A stretch of DNA of 64,000 nt from Rhizoclosmatium globosum (Eukaryota; Chytridiomycota; Chytridiomycetes; Chytridiales; Chytriomycetaceae), in contig MCGO01000003.1 in NCBI GenBank assembly GCA_002104985.1, positions 62,001-126,000 of the forward strand, read 5' to 3'. The notes under the pieces were generated by a model. It saw only the letters and a program-made list of their open reading frames with translations. It did no database searches and was not told where the DNA came from. This document shows, piece after piece, positions 43,829-53,735 of the stretch (the stretch's first letter is position 1; the number at the start of each line of letters is the position of its first letter). The translations under genes and the position numbers were made by a program.

Positions 43829-45229
43829 TTATTTCACTTCTCTATATTTCTTCACTTCCTCCCAAGTAAGCGGTCTCTTGTACTCTGCAATCGCGTTTTT
43901 CAGTTTGTTTCCCACGTCTAATTCATACCAAGCATCTGATTTTCGCAGCTCCATTGCGGCAATTGCTCGCAACACATTCATTTCCAACTCCTCCTCTTTG
44001 TACCACTCGATGCGAACAGAAAAGTGCCTCATAATCTTGGCCCAATCAGATTCCGTGACTGGATCTTGAATCAGTTTATGAACAGCTGTTTCGATTAATG
44101 GTCTCATGAGAAGAGCATCCAGTTGTGTTGCAATATTGAATTCAGTAACGAGGTTGAGGTTTTCAAGATTCTGCATTTCAAGAGACGGAAAATAGCCTTT
44201 CAATCGTTGATGATGATGCTGTAAAGACTTTTTACTCGTCAATCGCTTTCTTGCAGATACTGGTGTTCCGTACAAGTCCCCAAAGCATCGAAACAATCGC
44301 TGAACGTCCTTGCACCAGTGAATCACAATCGATTTTTCGCTTGATACGAAATGAGGAAAGTTGTGTGATTCCTCCAAATCGTGAAATAGTTCCTTCTGGT
44401 CGTGATGTTTGATGTCAGCTTTGGGAAGACCCTTCTGAAGCCAAACACCAGTTTGCAGATCTTCATGGCCTACTGCGTTTTCGGCAGATATCGGAGACGT
44501 GTGGATCCATTCGACAATGTCGGCACTGAGAAGGTACAACATTCCAGTCATATAAAAGTCTAACGCTCGGCCAACATAATGCGACTGCTCGGTAGGAAGA
44601 TCCCTTAGAACTTTGGAAAGGCGTGGAATATGGATAACGACGTCGTCATCGGTCTTTCCGACAAATCGGTATCTTGGGCAATAGTGATGGTCGTGAATGG
44701 GATGTTTGGTGTACATGACACTTCTTGCATGAATAAACCAGTCTAGTGTCTTTCCTTCGTTCATATTCTCCTCCCTCTCCGTGATGAATGTGTCCTTTGG
44801 ATAAGCCATTTCCTCGAGAGCAAGCCGATACTCAGTTTCCCACGAAACACTGTTTCCATAAACATACACGAAATCGACCTGCTCTTCCTTGTTCAGATTT
44901 GAATTGACTTGACGGTATATTTCACGAAGGAAGCTGCGGCGAGCTGTGCTGTCTGGCTTTGTAGTGGTCATTACTCCCAGAAGCGCTGCCCGAGGGGTTG
45001 GACAGTCATCGGGAAACCCTTTCATCTTCAGCTTCCCATCGAAGTCAATGGAGACGTATGCTTCTGCTGGGGCCGTGATAGCAGTTGTTGATTCAACGTC
45101 CTCGAACAGCTTATGGTGCCTTCCATTGTTGTGATTGGAACTGAGGACAAGAATTGACAGCAGTATACTCGCTGTTGCTCCAATTGCAAGAACAACTAGC
45201 CGGATGTCAAACGTTTTGGGAGTTGACAT
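43829..45229 (-). CDS. GT31-type glycosyltransferase paralogue C
   Basis: 466 residues, single exon, ATG 45229 (MSTPKTFDIRLVVLAIGATA). The signal anchor spans about residues 11-30. Blocks: CPTPRAALLGVMTTT, RRSFLREIYRQ, VYGNSVSWETEY, REENMNEGKTLDW, GKTDDDVVIHIPRL (Asp194-196), FYMTGMLYLLSADIVEW and GHEDLQTGVWLQKG. It is closest to copy D, with identical runs around FYMTGMLYLLSADIVEWIHT and DIKHHDQKELFHDLEESHN. Confidence 0.85.
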   Translation of the reverse strand: MSTPKTFDIRLVVLAIGATASILLSILVLSSNHNNGRHHKLFEDVESTTAITAPAEAYVSIDFDGKLKMKGFPDDCPTPRAALLGVMTTTKPDSTARRSFLREIYRQVNSNLNKEEQVDFVYVYGNSVSWETEYRLALEEMAYPKDTFITEREENMNEGKTLDWFIHARSVMYTKHPIHDHHYCPRYRFVGKTDDDVVIHIPRLSKVLRDLPTEQSHYVGRALDFYMTGMLYLLSADIVEWIHTSPISAENAVGHEDLQTGVWLQKGLPKADIKHHDQKELFHDLEESHNFPHFVSSEKSIVIHWCKDVQRLFRCFGDLYGTPVSARKRLTSKKSLQHHHQRLKGYFPSLEMQNLENLNLVTEFNIATQLDALLMRPLIETAVHKLIQDPVTESDWAKIMRHFSVRIEWYKEEELEMNVLRAIAAMELRKSDAWYELDVGNKLKNAIAEYKRPLTWEEVKKYREVK

Positions 45230-45354
45230 TTGGAGGGAAGTTTCACCTCAGTTCCACAAATTACTTTGAAGAAGCCTCATGAAGACGTGTTATGCATACT
45301 TGATTTTATTGCATTCCATAAACCTATAAATATCACCAATGTTAAAGGAACGAA

Positions 45355-46755
45355 TCAACTTCGGATTTTCTTGACTTGAGCCCATGTTAAGGGACCCTTA
45401 GTTTCATCAATGGCACTCTTCAACTTGTGTGCAACGGCTGTTTCCCAATGTGAATCTGACGCTTGTGATTCCATCGCTGCTATGGCCCGAAGCACAGCGT
45501 GAGTCAATTCATTCTCCTTCAGCCAATCCACACGAGCCGCCATATGCCTTAGAATCATATCCAAGTCCAACTTCGTAACTTCATCTTTAACCAGTGTCGG
45601 TATGATTTTCTCAACGAGGGGTTTCATCATTACGGCATCCAGTTGAGTCGCAATATTGAAATCAGTCGTGAGTTTGAGCTCCTTATCAAGCCCTCCTTCC
45701 ACAAGAGATGGAAGCTTCCCTTTTAACCGCTTTTGATGGAGTTTCAATGAATTGAGAGTTGTCAGTCTTTTGAGTGCGGAAGGTGGCGTTCCATACAAGT
45801 CCCCATAACATCTGAAGAACCTTGCGATATCCTTGCACCAGTGTATCACAATCGACTTATCATGTGATCGATGACGTGGGACGTTATGAGATTCCTCCAA
45901 ATCATGAAACAGCTCCTTTTGGTCGTGATGTTTAATGTCAGCTTTGGGAAGGCCCTTCTGAAGCCAAACTCCAGTCTGCATATCTTCATGGCCTACTGCG
46001 TTTTTGGCAGGTATCGGAGATGTGTGGATCCATTCAACAATGTCGGCGCTGAGAAGGTACAGCATCCCTGTCATGTAAAAGTCCAACGCTCGGCCAACAA
46101 AGTGAGATTCGCTGATTGGGAGTTGAAGAAGTAATTTGGATAGACGGGGGACATGGATGATTGCATCGTCGTCAGTCTTCCCCACAAAGCGATAACGCAG
46201 ACAGAACTCGTTCTTGCGTACAGGGTGTTCAGTATACAACATACCACGCGATAGGTTGAACCAATCGTACGTCTTCCCGTCATTCATGTTTTCTTCTCTT
46301 TCCGTAATGATTGTATCTGACGGATGAGCAATCTCTTCCATTGTGAGTTGATACTCAGCTTCCCATGATTTGCCGTTACCAAAGACATAGACAAAATCAA
46401 TTTGTTCTGCATCGGTCGGGCTTGGATTGGCGTTGCGGTAGATTTCGCGGAGAAGGTTGCGGCGATTTGAGCTTGCATCGCTTGTCGTTGTCATGACACC
46501 GATCAACGCTGCTTTTGGGGGAGGGCAGTCTTCGGAGAACTCTTGCATGGCGAGCTTGCCAGTCTCCGCATTGACTGAGACAGTGGCATTCGTGGGTGCC
46601 TTGATGCCGCCAGCCGAACTGAAATGGTTCAGATGGTGGATGTACCTTGGCTGGTTTTGCAGAGAACCAGTAGCAATGGATGACACAAGTATCAGCGCTA
46701 ATGCTCCGAGCGCCAACAGGATGAAGCGGATGTCAAGTGCTTTTTGGTCACTCAT
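45355..46755 (-). CDS. GT31-type glycosyltransferase paralogue D
   Basis: 466 residues, single exon. ATG 46755 (MSDQKALDIRFILLALGALA) is chosen because it aligns with the start of copy C. An in-frame start at 46839 would add a second hydrophobic segment. Motifs: CPPPKAALIGVMTTT, RRNLLREIYRN, VFGNGKSWEAEY, REENMNDGKTYDW, GKTDDDAIIHVPRL (Asp195-197) and GHEDMQTGVWLQKG. A recent duplicate of copy C or of a shared parent is likely. Confidence 0.85.
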   Translation of the reverse strand: MSDQKALDIRFILLALGALALILVSSIATGSLQNQPRYIHHLNHFSSAGGIKAPTNATVSVNAETGKLAMQEFSEDCPPPKAALIGVMTTTSDASSNRRNLLREIYRNANPSPTDAEQIDFVYVFGNGKSWEAEYQLTMEEIAHPSDTIITEREENMNDGKTYDWFNLSRGMLYTEHPVRKNEFCLRYRFVGKTDDDAIIHVPRLSKLLLQLPISESHFVGRALDFYMTGMLYLLSADIVEWIHTSPIPAKNAVGHEDMQTGVWLQKGLPKADIKHHDQKELFHDLEESHNVPRHRSHDKSIVIHWCKDIARFFRCYGDLYGTPPSALKRLTTLNSLKLHQKRLKGKLPSLVEGGLDKELKLTTDFNIATQLDAVMMKPLVEKIIPTLVKDEVTKLDLDMILRHMAARVDWLKENELTHAVLRAIAAMESQASDSHWETAVAHKLKSAIDETKGPLTWAQVKKIRS

Positions 46756-46878
46756 TTCAGAAGGAATTTTTCCAATCAGTCTGCCAATCAACGCAAAGAC
46801 AGCTTCAATCAACAAAACGAAAGCCCCAAGTTCACGCAATTTATTTAACTGGTTAGGTACATAATAATAAAATTGTCA

Positions 46879-48477
46879 TCAATGTCCGCGAATCTTTTTG
46901 ACCTCGTCCCATGTCAGCGACGACTGTTTCTGCTCAACCGCTTCTTTCAGCTTGTGCGCAACATCTCGTTCCCAGTTAGAATCTGACGCAGGAGTTCCCA
47001 TTGCCGCCACAGCTCGCAGAACCCCAATTGCCAACTCCTCATCCTTCAACCACTGCACACGTGCAGCCATATGCGTCAAAATCTCTGTCCACTCTTGCTC
47101 AGAAACAGCATCCTTAATAAAAGCCTCCAAGATCTCCTCAACAGCAGGCCTCATCAACATCCCATCCAACTGCGTCGCAATATTAAACTCCACCCTCAAC
47201 TCATCCTTTCCAACCACAGTCCCATCCCCAACCTCCTTCAAAGCCCCCTTCAAAGCCGGAACCATCCCCTCCAACCTCTCTTTATGATGCCTCAAACTCC
47301 GCACATCCGTCAACCGCGAAACCGCCCTCCCAGGCGTCCCATACAAATCCCCAAAACACCGAAACAGCCGAACAACATCCTTACACCAATGAATCACAAC
47401 ACTCGCATTCACACGGCTCCGCCCATTCGAAAAGTTGGGCGACTCCTCCAAATCATGGAACAGCCGGTCCTGGTTCTGGAACGCGATCGTCGGCTCCAAG
47501 TGGCCCTTCTGGAGCCACACGCCGACTTGCATGTCTTCGTGCCCGATTGCGTTTTCCGCGGGGATCGGGGACTGGTGGATCCATTCGATAATGTCGGGGG
47601 AAAATAGGTATAACATTCCTGTCATGTAAAAGTTGTAGGACCTGCCAATGAAGTGGGATTTGTTTGTGGGTAAGGCGAGGAGGAGGGTGGAGAGGCGGGG
47701 GATGTGGATTACAACGTCGTCGTCGGTTTTGCCAATGTATTTGTAGCGGAGGCAGTATTCGGTTGGACGGGTTGGGTGGGTTGTGTACATGGTGTTTCGG
47801 GCATGGAGGAGCCAGTCGAGGGTTTTGCCTTCGTTCATGTTTTCGAGGCGGTCTGTGATGAATGTGTCGTCCGGGTACGCGATTTCTTCCATGGTGAGGT
47901 AGTAATCTTTTTCCCACGAGTTACCGTTTCCAAACACGTATATAAAGTCGATTTGGTGGCTTTTGGTGAGGTTTGCATTTGCTCTGCGGTAGATTTCGCG
48001 AAGGAGGTTGCGACGAGATGAGCTTTCAGGGCTGGTGGTTGTTGGAACACCCAAGAGCGCGGCTTTAGGAGTTGGACAGTCTGATGGTAACTGCTTCATA
48101 TCTAAATGACCAGTGTTTGGATTGATTGAGACGAGTGATTCTGCTGGCGCATTGATGGGACCCGAGAATTCGAACACAGTCTCAGAAGCAGATTCTGTAG
48201 GGGATACTGACGCCATAGCGTTGATAGATTTCGGAAGAACATTATCTTTGGCGCTTTGAGCGGGTAATATGTTTGAGGTAATATTCACAGCCGCGCCTAC
48301 AGATACAGACTTGGTTTCATTCAAGAGTGAAATCAGTTTATGAGCCGTGTTTAGATCTGTTTTGAAGCTGATGGCAAATAACGAGAGCATCATAACGGAT
48401 ACACCACCAAACGCGAGAAGTATGTAACGGTAGTCTACACATGAAGTGGCCGACCGCTCTTTTGTGGGAGCAACCAT
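46879..48477 (-). CDS. GT31-type glycosyltransferase paralogue E (long stem)
   Basis: 532 residues, single exon, ATG 48477 (MVAPTKERSATSCVDYRYIL). The anchor is at about 18-38. The stem region to about residue 130 is longer than in the other copies and Ser/Val/Asn-rich, with several N-x-S/T sites. Catalytic blocks: CPTPKAALLGVPTTT, RRNLLREIYRR, VFGNGNSWEKDY, ENMNEGKTLDWL, GKTDDDVVIHIPRL (Asp252-254) and GHEDMQVGVWLQKG. The central part (about 47.2-47.9 kb) has a base composition that leaves long open frames in other phases; these are shadows. Confidence 0.85.
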   Translation of the reverse strand: MVAPTKERSATSCVDYRYILLAFGGVSVMMLSLFAISFKTDLNTAHKLISLLNETKSVSVGAAVNITSNILPAQSAKDNVLPKSINAMASVSPTESASETVFEFSGPINAPAESLVSINPNTGHLDMKQLPSDCPTPKAALLGVPTTTSPESSSRRNLLREIYRRANANLTKSHQIDFIYVFGNGNSWEKDYYLTMEEIAYPDDTFITDRLENMNEGKTLDWLLHARNTMYTTHPTRPTEYCLRYKYIGKTDDDVVIHIPRLSTLLLALPTNKSHFIGRSYNFYMTGMLYLFSPDIIEWIHQSPIPAENAIGHEDMQVGVWLQKGHLEPTIAFQNQDRLFHDLEESPNFSNGRSRVNASVVIHWCKDVVRLFRCFGDLYGTPGRAVSRLTDVRSLRHHKERLEGMVPALKGALKEVGDGTVVGKDELRVEFNIATQLDGMLMRPAVEEILEAFIKDAVSEQEWTEILTHMAARVQWLKDEELAIGVLRAVAAMGTPASDSNWERDVAHKLKEAVEQKQSSLTWDEVKKIRGH

Positions 48478-48751
48478 ACTGACTTGACACTTAGTGAATG
48501 TATTGGAGGATCAAAACAAGGAAGCTTGGGCCAGAGGCATCAAACATCCCGCCAGACAAGACCATCCCGCCCAGCCTCACGAGCGATGAAAGCACCTCGA
48601 AGGAATAAACCGGATTTCTGATATCAGGGTTAATTAGGATTTGTCATGGTGTGTGGCTCAATGGTTTCGACTCCATGTTTCACGTCTGATTTCTTGGGGG
48701 GGAACAGACACACAAGAACATCTGAAAACCACACATACGCATCTGGTAGTC
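48478..48751. promoter_or_regulatory. Divergent intergenic region
   Basis: 274 bases between the ATG of glycosyltransferase E (minus) and that of homeobox gene 19 (plus). It must carry both promoters. No conserved word stands out. Confidence 0.4.
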
Positions 48752-49900
48752 ATGGATCCCATTCAGGACAACAACGACTTCTCGGTCACGGACGATCCCA
48801 CACTCGGGCTTCTTCTTGGCCGACGGTTCTCTCTGCCGTCGCTGCCGTTCTTCAGCGGGCTTGGGCTTGGCGACTTCAACGGCGGACCAGAAACAGGAAC
48901 AGATTCTGCCTTTGCGACCGAGGCAAAACACTTTGCCGAAGCGACGGCCCTGGCGCGGCGACTTTCGGTGGCCCAACTTCCGATTGCTCCGATTGCTCCG
49001 ATGTTTTCAATGGTTTCAATGGCGGGAAGCGACAACGATCTGATTGGTCGCTTTGGCTTCAGCTTTGGTGGTGGTGGTGGTAGTACTAGTGGTGGTGGTG
49101 CTTCAAACTCCGCTTCTTCTTCTTTGGCACACCAAGTGCAGGTTCCGCAAGTTGTTGTCGGTGAATGGCCGCAGTCGTTTGTCTTTCCGTCGCAGACTTT
49201 GGATGCGTTTGATTCAATTGATCCAGCCTTCTTTACTGCCACCAATGTCAATACTCAACCTACTCAACCTACTCAACCTACTCAACCTACTCAATCACTC
49301 TCTGTCTCCCCCTCCGATACGCCAAACTCTATCTCTGAATTGAATGCAAGCTCGTCTGACTTGTTTATGGATACTCAAGAACCATCTCCCTCATCTACTC
49401 CCTCGAAGGCTTCAAAGAGACCCTCAAGGGATCCCCTCGATGAGCCTGGCTTCGACGTCCTCCATGCCACCCCTGTTGCGTCCCCTCCTGCTCGAACCCG
49501 TCGACAATCTTCTTCTCAAGAATCTACACGTGGCGATCGATTCAGAGCAACAGATTCGGAGCTTTACATGCTTACGGCCGTCTTTGCCCGCAACCCTTTC
49601 CCTTCTGCTCTGTTACGAGAAAAGTGTGCGGAGAAATTGGGTCTCACATCCAGGCAGATTCAGTTTTGGTTCCAGAATAGGCGAGCCAATTTGAAGGCCC
49701 AAGGAATTCATGTTGTCAAACCAAAGAAGGGTGCTCCAGTTGGCGCTCCTCCTGGCTTTGATTCCAAGAGAAAGCGTCCTTCTTTGGCTCCTCTTTCGGA
49801 AGGCGTTCCGTTTTTCTATAAAGAAGTCCCTGAAGGTGCATCAACCATCTCTCCTGCTGTTGGCCCTGTTTCTTCTTCTACCACGGACTCTGGACTCTGA
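48752..49900 (+). CDS. Homeobox gene 19: F47 subfamily homeodomain protein
   Basis: 382 residues, intronless, from ATG 48752 (MDPIQDNNDFSVTDDPTLG). The N-terminus has Gly-rich and TQP-repeat stretches (QPTQPTQPTQPTQS near 170). The homeodomain at about 259-318 reads RFRATDSELYMLTAVFARN, LREKCAEKLGLTSRQ, and helix 3 QIQFWFQNRRANLKAQG: F47, W48, Q50, N51. A post-domain motif GIHVVKPKKG and an aromatic GVPFFYKEVPEG segment also occur in genes 20 or 25. Confidence 0.91.
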   Translation: MDPIQDNNDFSVTDDPTLGLLLGRRFSLPSLPFFSGLGLGDFNGGPETGTDSAFATEAKHFAEATALARRLSVAQLPIAPIAPMFSMVSMAGSDNDLIGRFGFSFGGGGGSTSGGGASNSASSSLAHQVQVPQVVVGEWPQSFVFPSQTLDAFDSIDPAFFTATNVNTQPTQPTQPTQPTQSLSVSPSDTPNSISELNASSSDLFMDTQEPSPSSTPSKASKRPSRDPLDEPGFDVLHATPVASPPARTRRQSSSQESTRGDRFRATDSELYMLTAVFARNPFPSALLREKCAEKLGLTSRQIQFWFQNRRANLKAQGIHVVKPKKGAPVGAPPGFDSKRKRPSLAPLSEGVPFFYKEVPEGASTISPAVGPVSSSTTDSGL

Positions 49901-50214
49901 TTGACTCTGTTTTCTTCTTTTGCATTTCCATGGATTCTGCATATTATGTTCTTCCCTCCCTGCACCCGCCTCTTTTTTATTTTGCTTGTACCTCACGTGG
50001 CATACACACATAGTTTTGGAGTAAAGTAACAATGCATCACACCAATTCCACTTGGTCTGGCCCTGCTTGGAACAAACACAAGAGTAGGGAGATATACCCA
50101 AATCACTTTTGAGGAAATCGCCATGAAATCACCATTGCCGTTTTTCAGAAAACGCAAATTTTCCCTTTTCCAACCTCCGACCTTCCTCCACCCAACTCAA
50201 CCACCACCTCATAA
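49901..50214. other. Intergenic, no gene seen
   Basis: 314 bases with the 3' end of gene 19 and the promoter of gene 20. The stretch is T- and C-rich with no recognised element. Confidence 0.45.
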
Positions 50215-51430
50215 ATGACCTCTATTGAGCAGCGCCAGACCTCATTCAACGCCCAGTCACTGCCGGCCAGTGCTCCAGCATCCTCTGACATGTTCCAACA
50301 AGCCCCACCCACGAGCACGGAGAGCCTTGATCCCTTCTTCCAATCACAGTTCTTTATGACTGACACGCATCCCTTGTTGGTCCAAGGCGGAAGCATCAAC
50401 GCAGTTAATTCAGTTAGCAGCCACAGCCACAGCAATAGCACCAACGGGATGCCGGTCCATCCAGTTGCCACTCACTCTCTGCTGCAGCCTGTCTTTTCCT
50501 CCTTCAACGATCTCATCAATTCACCGCCCTACCCGGCACCCGCCTCCTTCTCAGACGACCTCATGTTCGTAAACAACCAGCAATTCTCTCAAGGATACGA
50601 CCTCATGCAGAATTACGCTCACAGCCAGTCAGCGACGACCCCTTATTTGTTCCCAGCACAAACTTCAAGTCAATCAAACCTCATGAACCCACTGTTTGCA
50701 GGCCCAAACAGTTCCACCACCACCACCTCCACACCATTCACCCCTAAATACAGCCATTTTTTCGCTGTCCCAGACCCACTCTGGTCTCCATCCTCATCAC
50801 ACAACCAACAATCCCCACCAACCCCTCTCCGCAACAACTCCTTCTCCTTCCCAACACACCTCCCAGTCGCAACCCCAGCTCAGTCACCAACACACGACCT
50901 CTCCCCTCCACTCTCTCCACAACCTCCACTCATGAAACCACTCACATCCACAACGTCCCCAGTCGCCGCGCCTCAACACCAAGCTTCCTTCAGCAAACCC
51001 CCGCGATTCAAGCCAAACGACGCGGAACTCGCTCTCCTCCAGGGAGTCTTCTCGCGCAACCCGTACCCAAACGCAACCATCCGGAAAAAGTTGGCTGAGA
51101 AACTTGGGTTGGAGTTGAAGCAGATTCAGTTTTGGTAAGTAATGTTGCTTTCTTTTTACCCTTGTCCCCCTTTTTATGCGTTTTTTATTTTTGGTTTGCC
51201 CTTATTTATTTTTATATTGGCTTCGTTGGGTGTTGGTGGCTGATCCTTTCCACATAAAAATTAGGTTCCAAAACCGTCGTGCGTTGTCAAAGTCGAATGG
51301 AAACCAGTTGTGTAAGCCCAAGAAGGGTAGTATGGGTGCTGCTGTTGCGAACGCTATTGAACTTGAATTGGATCTTGTCGTTTCAAATGCTGCTGGGACA
51401 GCTGGAACTGTTAAGGTAGAAAAATGTTGA
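50215..51430 (+). CDS. Homeobox gene 20: F47 subfamily homeodomain protein
   Basis: 361 residues, join(50215..51134, 51265..51430), ATG 50215 (MTSIEQRQTSFNAQSLPAS). The N-terminus is Ser/Pro/Thr/Gln-rich. The homeodomain at about 260-319 reads PRFKPNDAELALLQGVFSRN, RKKLAEKLGLELKQ, and helix 3 QIQFWFQNRRALSKSNG. Trp48 is split by a 130-nt intron (TG|GTAAGT). CKPKKGSMG matches the KPKKG motif of gene 19. Gene 19 lacks the intron although the domains are close paralogues. Confidence 0.9.
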
Positions 51431-52128
51431 TCATTTTTTTTCTGTCCACTTGGCTTTTCTGCGACTTTTTTTCCTTGTCATTTGATCTTCTCCACTTGTG
51501 CATTCTTTTGTTTTCTGGTTTTGTTTTTTCCACCCCTTGTTTTACTTGTTTTGTTTTTTTATTTTCTTCAGTTGGTTTCTGGGAGCTGGTCTCTTGGTAC
51601 TCGCTTCTTTGTAGGGTGGGCCTTCGTGGCTTCGTTTTTTTACCTTACTTGTTCTTTGGGCTCGATTTAGTAGCTCCTCCTTGTGCTTTGTGTGTTATGG
51701 GTTATTCCTCTTCCTCCTTCTTTTTGTTTGATACAATGGGATGGGATTTGATGGGATGGTGGATGATGCGATGGGTGTGTGGTGTTGTTGTTGGTTGTTG
51801 GTTGTTATTTGAGTGAGTTGATCTCACCAATGGGTGGAAGACTGGTTTCTTCTGCCTCATGTGGCTTTTTGTACGTAGTATTTTGGTTCTGAGAAGTCGA
51901 ATACAACCTCAATTGTTTTTGATTTGTGTCTGTTTTTTTTTTGGAGCAAAACATGAATCAAACAATAAGTTATAATGATATATTATAAAATATGTGCGAT
52001 GTTTCCACCATGGAAAAGAATAATAATACAATAAAAGGACGAAACAGGACGATGTGCTTCCCCTTTGAATGAACTCAATCCACCACACCCCTCCCAAAAT
52101 CTAAAAAATGCTTCAATCCACCCACATA
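51431..52128. other. Convergent intergenic, T-rich
   Basis: About 700 bases between convergent genes 20 and 21. The first 400 are very T-rich on the plus strand, with a GATGGGATGG-like stretch near 51735-51780. This resembles a long 3' untranslated region. No gene is supported. Confidence 0.45.
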
Positions 52129-53308
52129 TCAAAACAACTTCAACAACAATTCAGCAGCCTCTAAAACCTCCATCGCTTCCCCATCTTCTCCCCCCTCTCC
52201 CACCTCTCCACCAAGCCGTCCACCAACCTCCTCTAAACCCTTCACTGCCCCATCAACTTTAAATCCAGAATCAGCACCGTCACCACCCTCCAAACTCTTT
52301 GCAGCATTCCTCTCCCTCACAACTTTACTCCTCCGGTTCTGAAACCACAGCGTGACAAACGTGACTGGGAGACCAACCTCCACCGCCATGCGTTCGCGTT
52401 CACGACGGTCGGGTTTCCTGTCGCGGGAGAAGGCTGTAACGAGGTATTGTGTTTGGTCTGGGCGGGGTTTTATGCGTGCTGGTCTGTGTGGTTGTTGTTG
52501 TTGAGGGGTTGTGGTTTGTTGTGGGGAAGGGGTGTCGTGAGGGTGGAGGGAGGGAGATGGGGAGGATGTTGAGGTTGAGGTTGTTGTTGTTGTGGTGGTG
52601 GTGGAGAGGAGTGAGATTTGGGAGGAGGTGGGGACTGTTTGGGAGAGGTTTAGGGGTTTTGGTCTTGGTTCTTGGCGACGGAGGTGGGAGCGTTTTGTTT
52701 GGAACCTGTAAATAATTTAGAATGAATATGGAAAAGAGTTGGATGTTGTACCATGTTTGGAGGGCTTTGTAATCCATGTTGAGTTGAATACTGAGACTCT
52801 TTTTGTCATTGCGCGAGGGCTTTGGACACGTTTTAAAGAATTCCTCGAGGTATAATGTTTGAGAATCTTGAGTATTTGGATGGTTTGGTTTTGGATCAGC
52901 AGACGGTGGTAGATGTTGCTGGTGTGGCTGGGCAGAATTTGAAGTGGGCAAAAGGGAGTTTACGACGCGTTGGATGTGCAGAGGCGGGACATTTGGAGAT
53001 GATTGAAGTATTGGCGGAGATGGAAGATTCTGGGACAGTTGTTTGTCAGAGTTTGGCTGGTCTGCGACGGTCAACGAGCGGTGGTGGTCGATGAAGGGTG
53101 GGAAATCTCGCGCTGGAGCCGCGGTGGGTGCTGGCTGAGAGGCCTTTAGTTCGGCTAGAGAAAGAGTTACGATGGCTGTTGGCTGGTGCGGGGACGGCGG
53201 AAGCAGCGATGATTGAGGGCTGTGAACATGTCAAGTTAGTTTGACTTGGTTGTTTTTGACACTTGGTTCTTTTGGGGCTGTGATCGCCGATTACCTCGAA
53301 GCGTCCAT
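52129..53308 (-). CDS. Homeobox gene 21: protein with two homeodomains
   Basis: 352 residues, complement(52129..52705, 52752..53219, 53295..53308). The 14-nt first exon (ATG GAC GCT TCG AG) is joined through a 75-nt intron with a CTAAC branch site and TTCACAG acceptor. Homeodomain 1 (about 114-173): TLYLEEFFKTCPKPSRND, LSIQLNMDYKAL, helix 3 LQTWFQTKRSHLRRQ, with Trp48 split by the intron and Thr in place of N51. A 60-residue Thr/Ser/Pro linker follows. Homeodomain 2 (about 234-293): IKPRPDQTQYLVTAFSRD, RMAVEVGLPVTF, helix 3 VTLWFQNRRSKVVRER (L47, Q50, N51). The frame is continuous from the second acceptor to the stop. The tail is Gly/Glu-rich. Confidence 0.82.
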
Positions 53309-53735
53309 CAGACCTGGTTTCTATTAAGAGCAGAGAGAAGAGACGACGCGTTTCGGTGTTGCTGAAATTGTCTTTCAGCGTTCGAAATGAGGAGCGAAAC
53401 GATTCCAATTTCAATTTTCAATTTTCGAGAATTTTCCCCTTGTTTGACCTTCTCTTCTTTGATTTCATTTTGATTGAAGAAAGAGTAAATAGCTAGTCAC
53501 GCTTCATCTAGGATTCTAGAGGATTTGTTCGATATTGAACGAATACACAGTTCAACAAAAAGCCATGTCCAAGTCAGTAAGATTCTGTCTGCAGCCCTAG
53601 CACTAATATTATGAGGATAGTTCATAATTTTCCTGTCATATACAGTGTATATTCCATTCGTTCAGTTTCTTTGTTCAGTTTGAAGAAGGGATTGTCACTC
53701 GTCTGTCTGTCCACAAAAAACACGACTGGAATAAG
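53309..53735. promoter_or_regulatory. Divergent intergenic region
   Basis: 427 bases between homeobox gene 21 (minus) and the radial spoke gene (plus), carrying both promoters. A minus-strand open frame overlapping the gene 21 start (53046-53414) begins with TTG and is not supported as coding. Confidence 0.4.

Noticed and set aside
47453..47917. Arg/His/Pro-rich minus-strand frame inside glycosyltransferase E
   Set aside because: It is a shadow of the catalytic region in another phase, caused by local GC-rich codon choice.
51424..51816. Hydrophobic plus-strand frame (Phe/Leu/Trp-rich) after homeobox gene 20
   Set aside because: It comes from T-rich 3' sequence. Composition and position fit an untranslated region better than a membrane protein.
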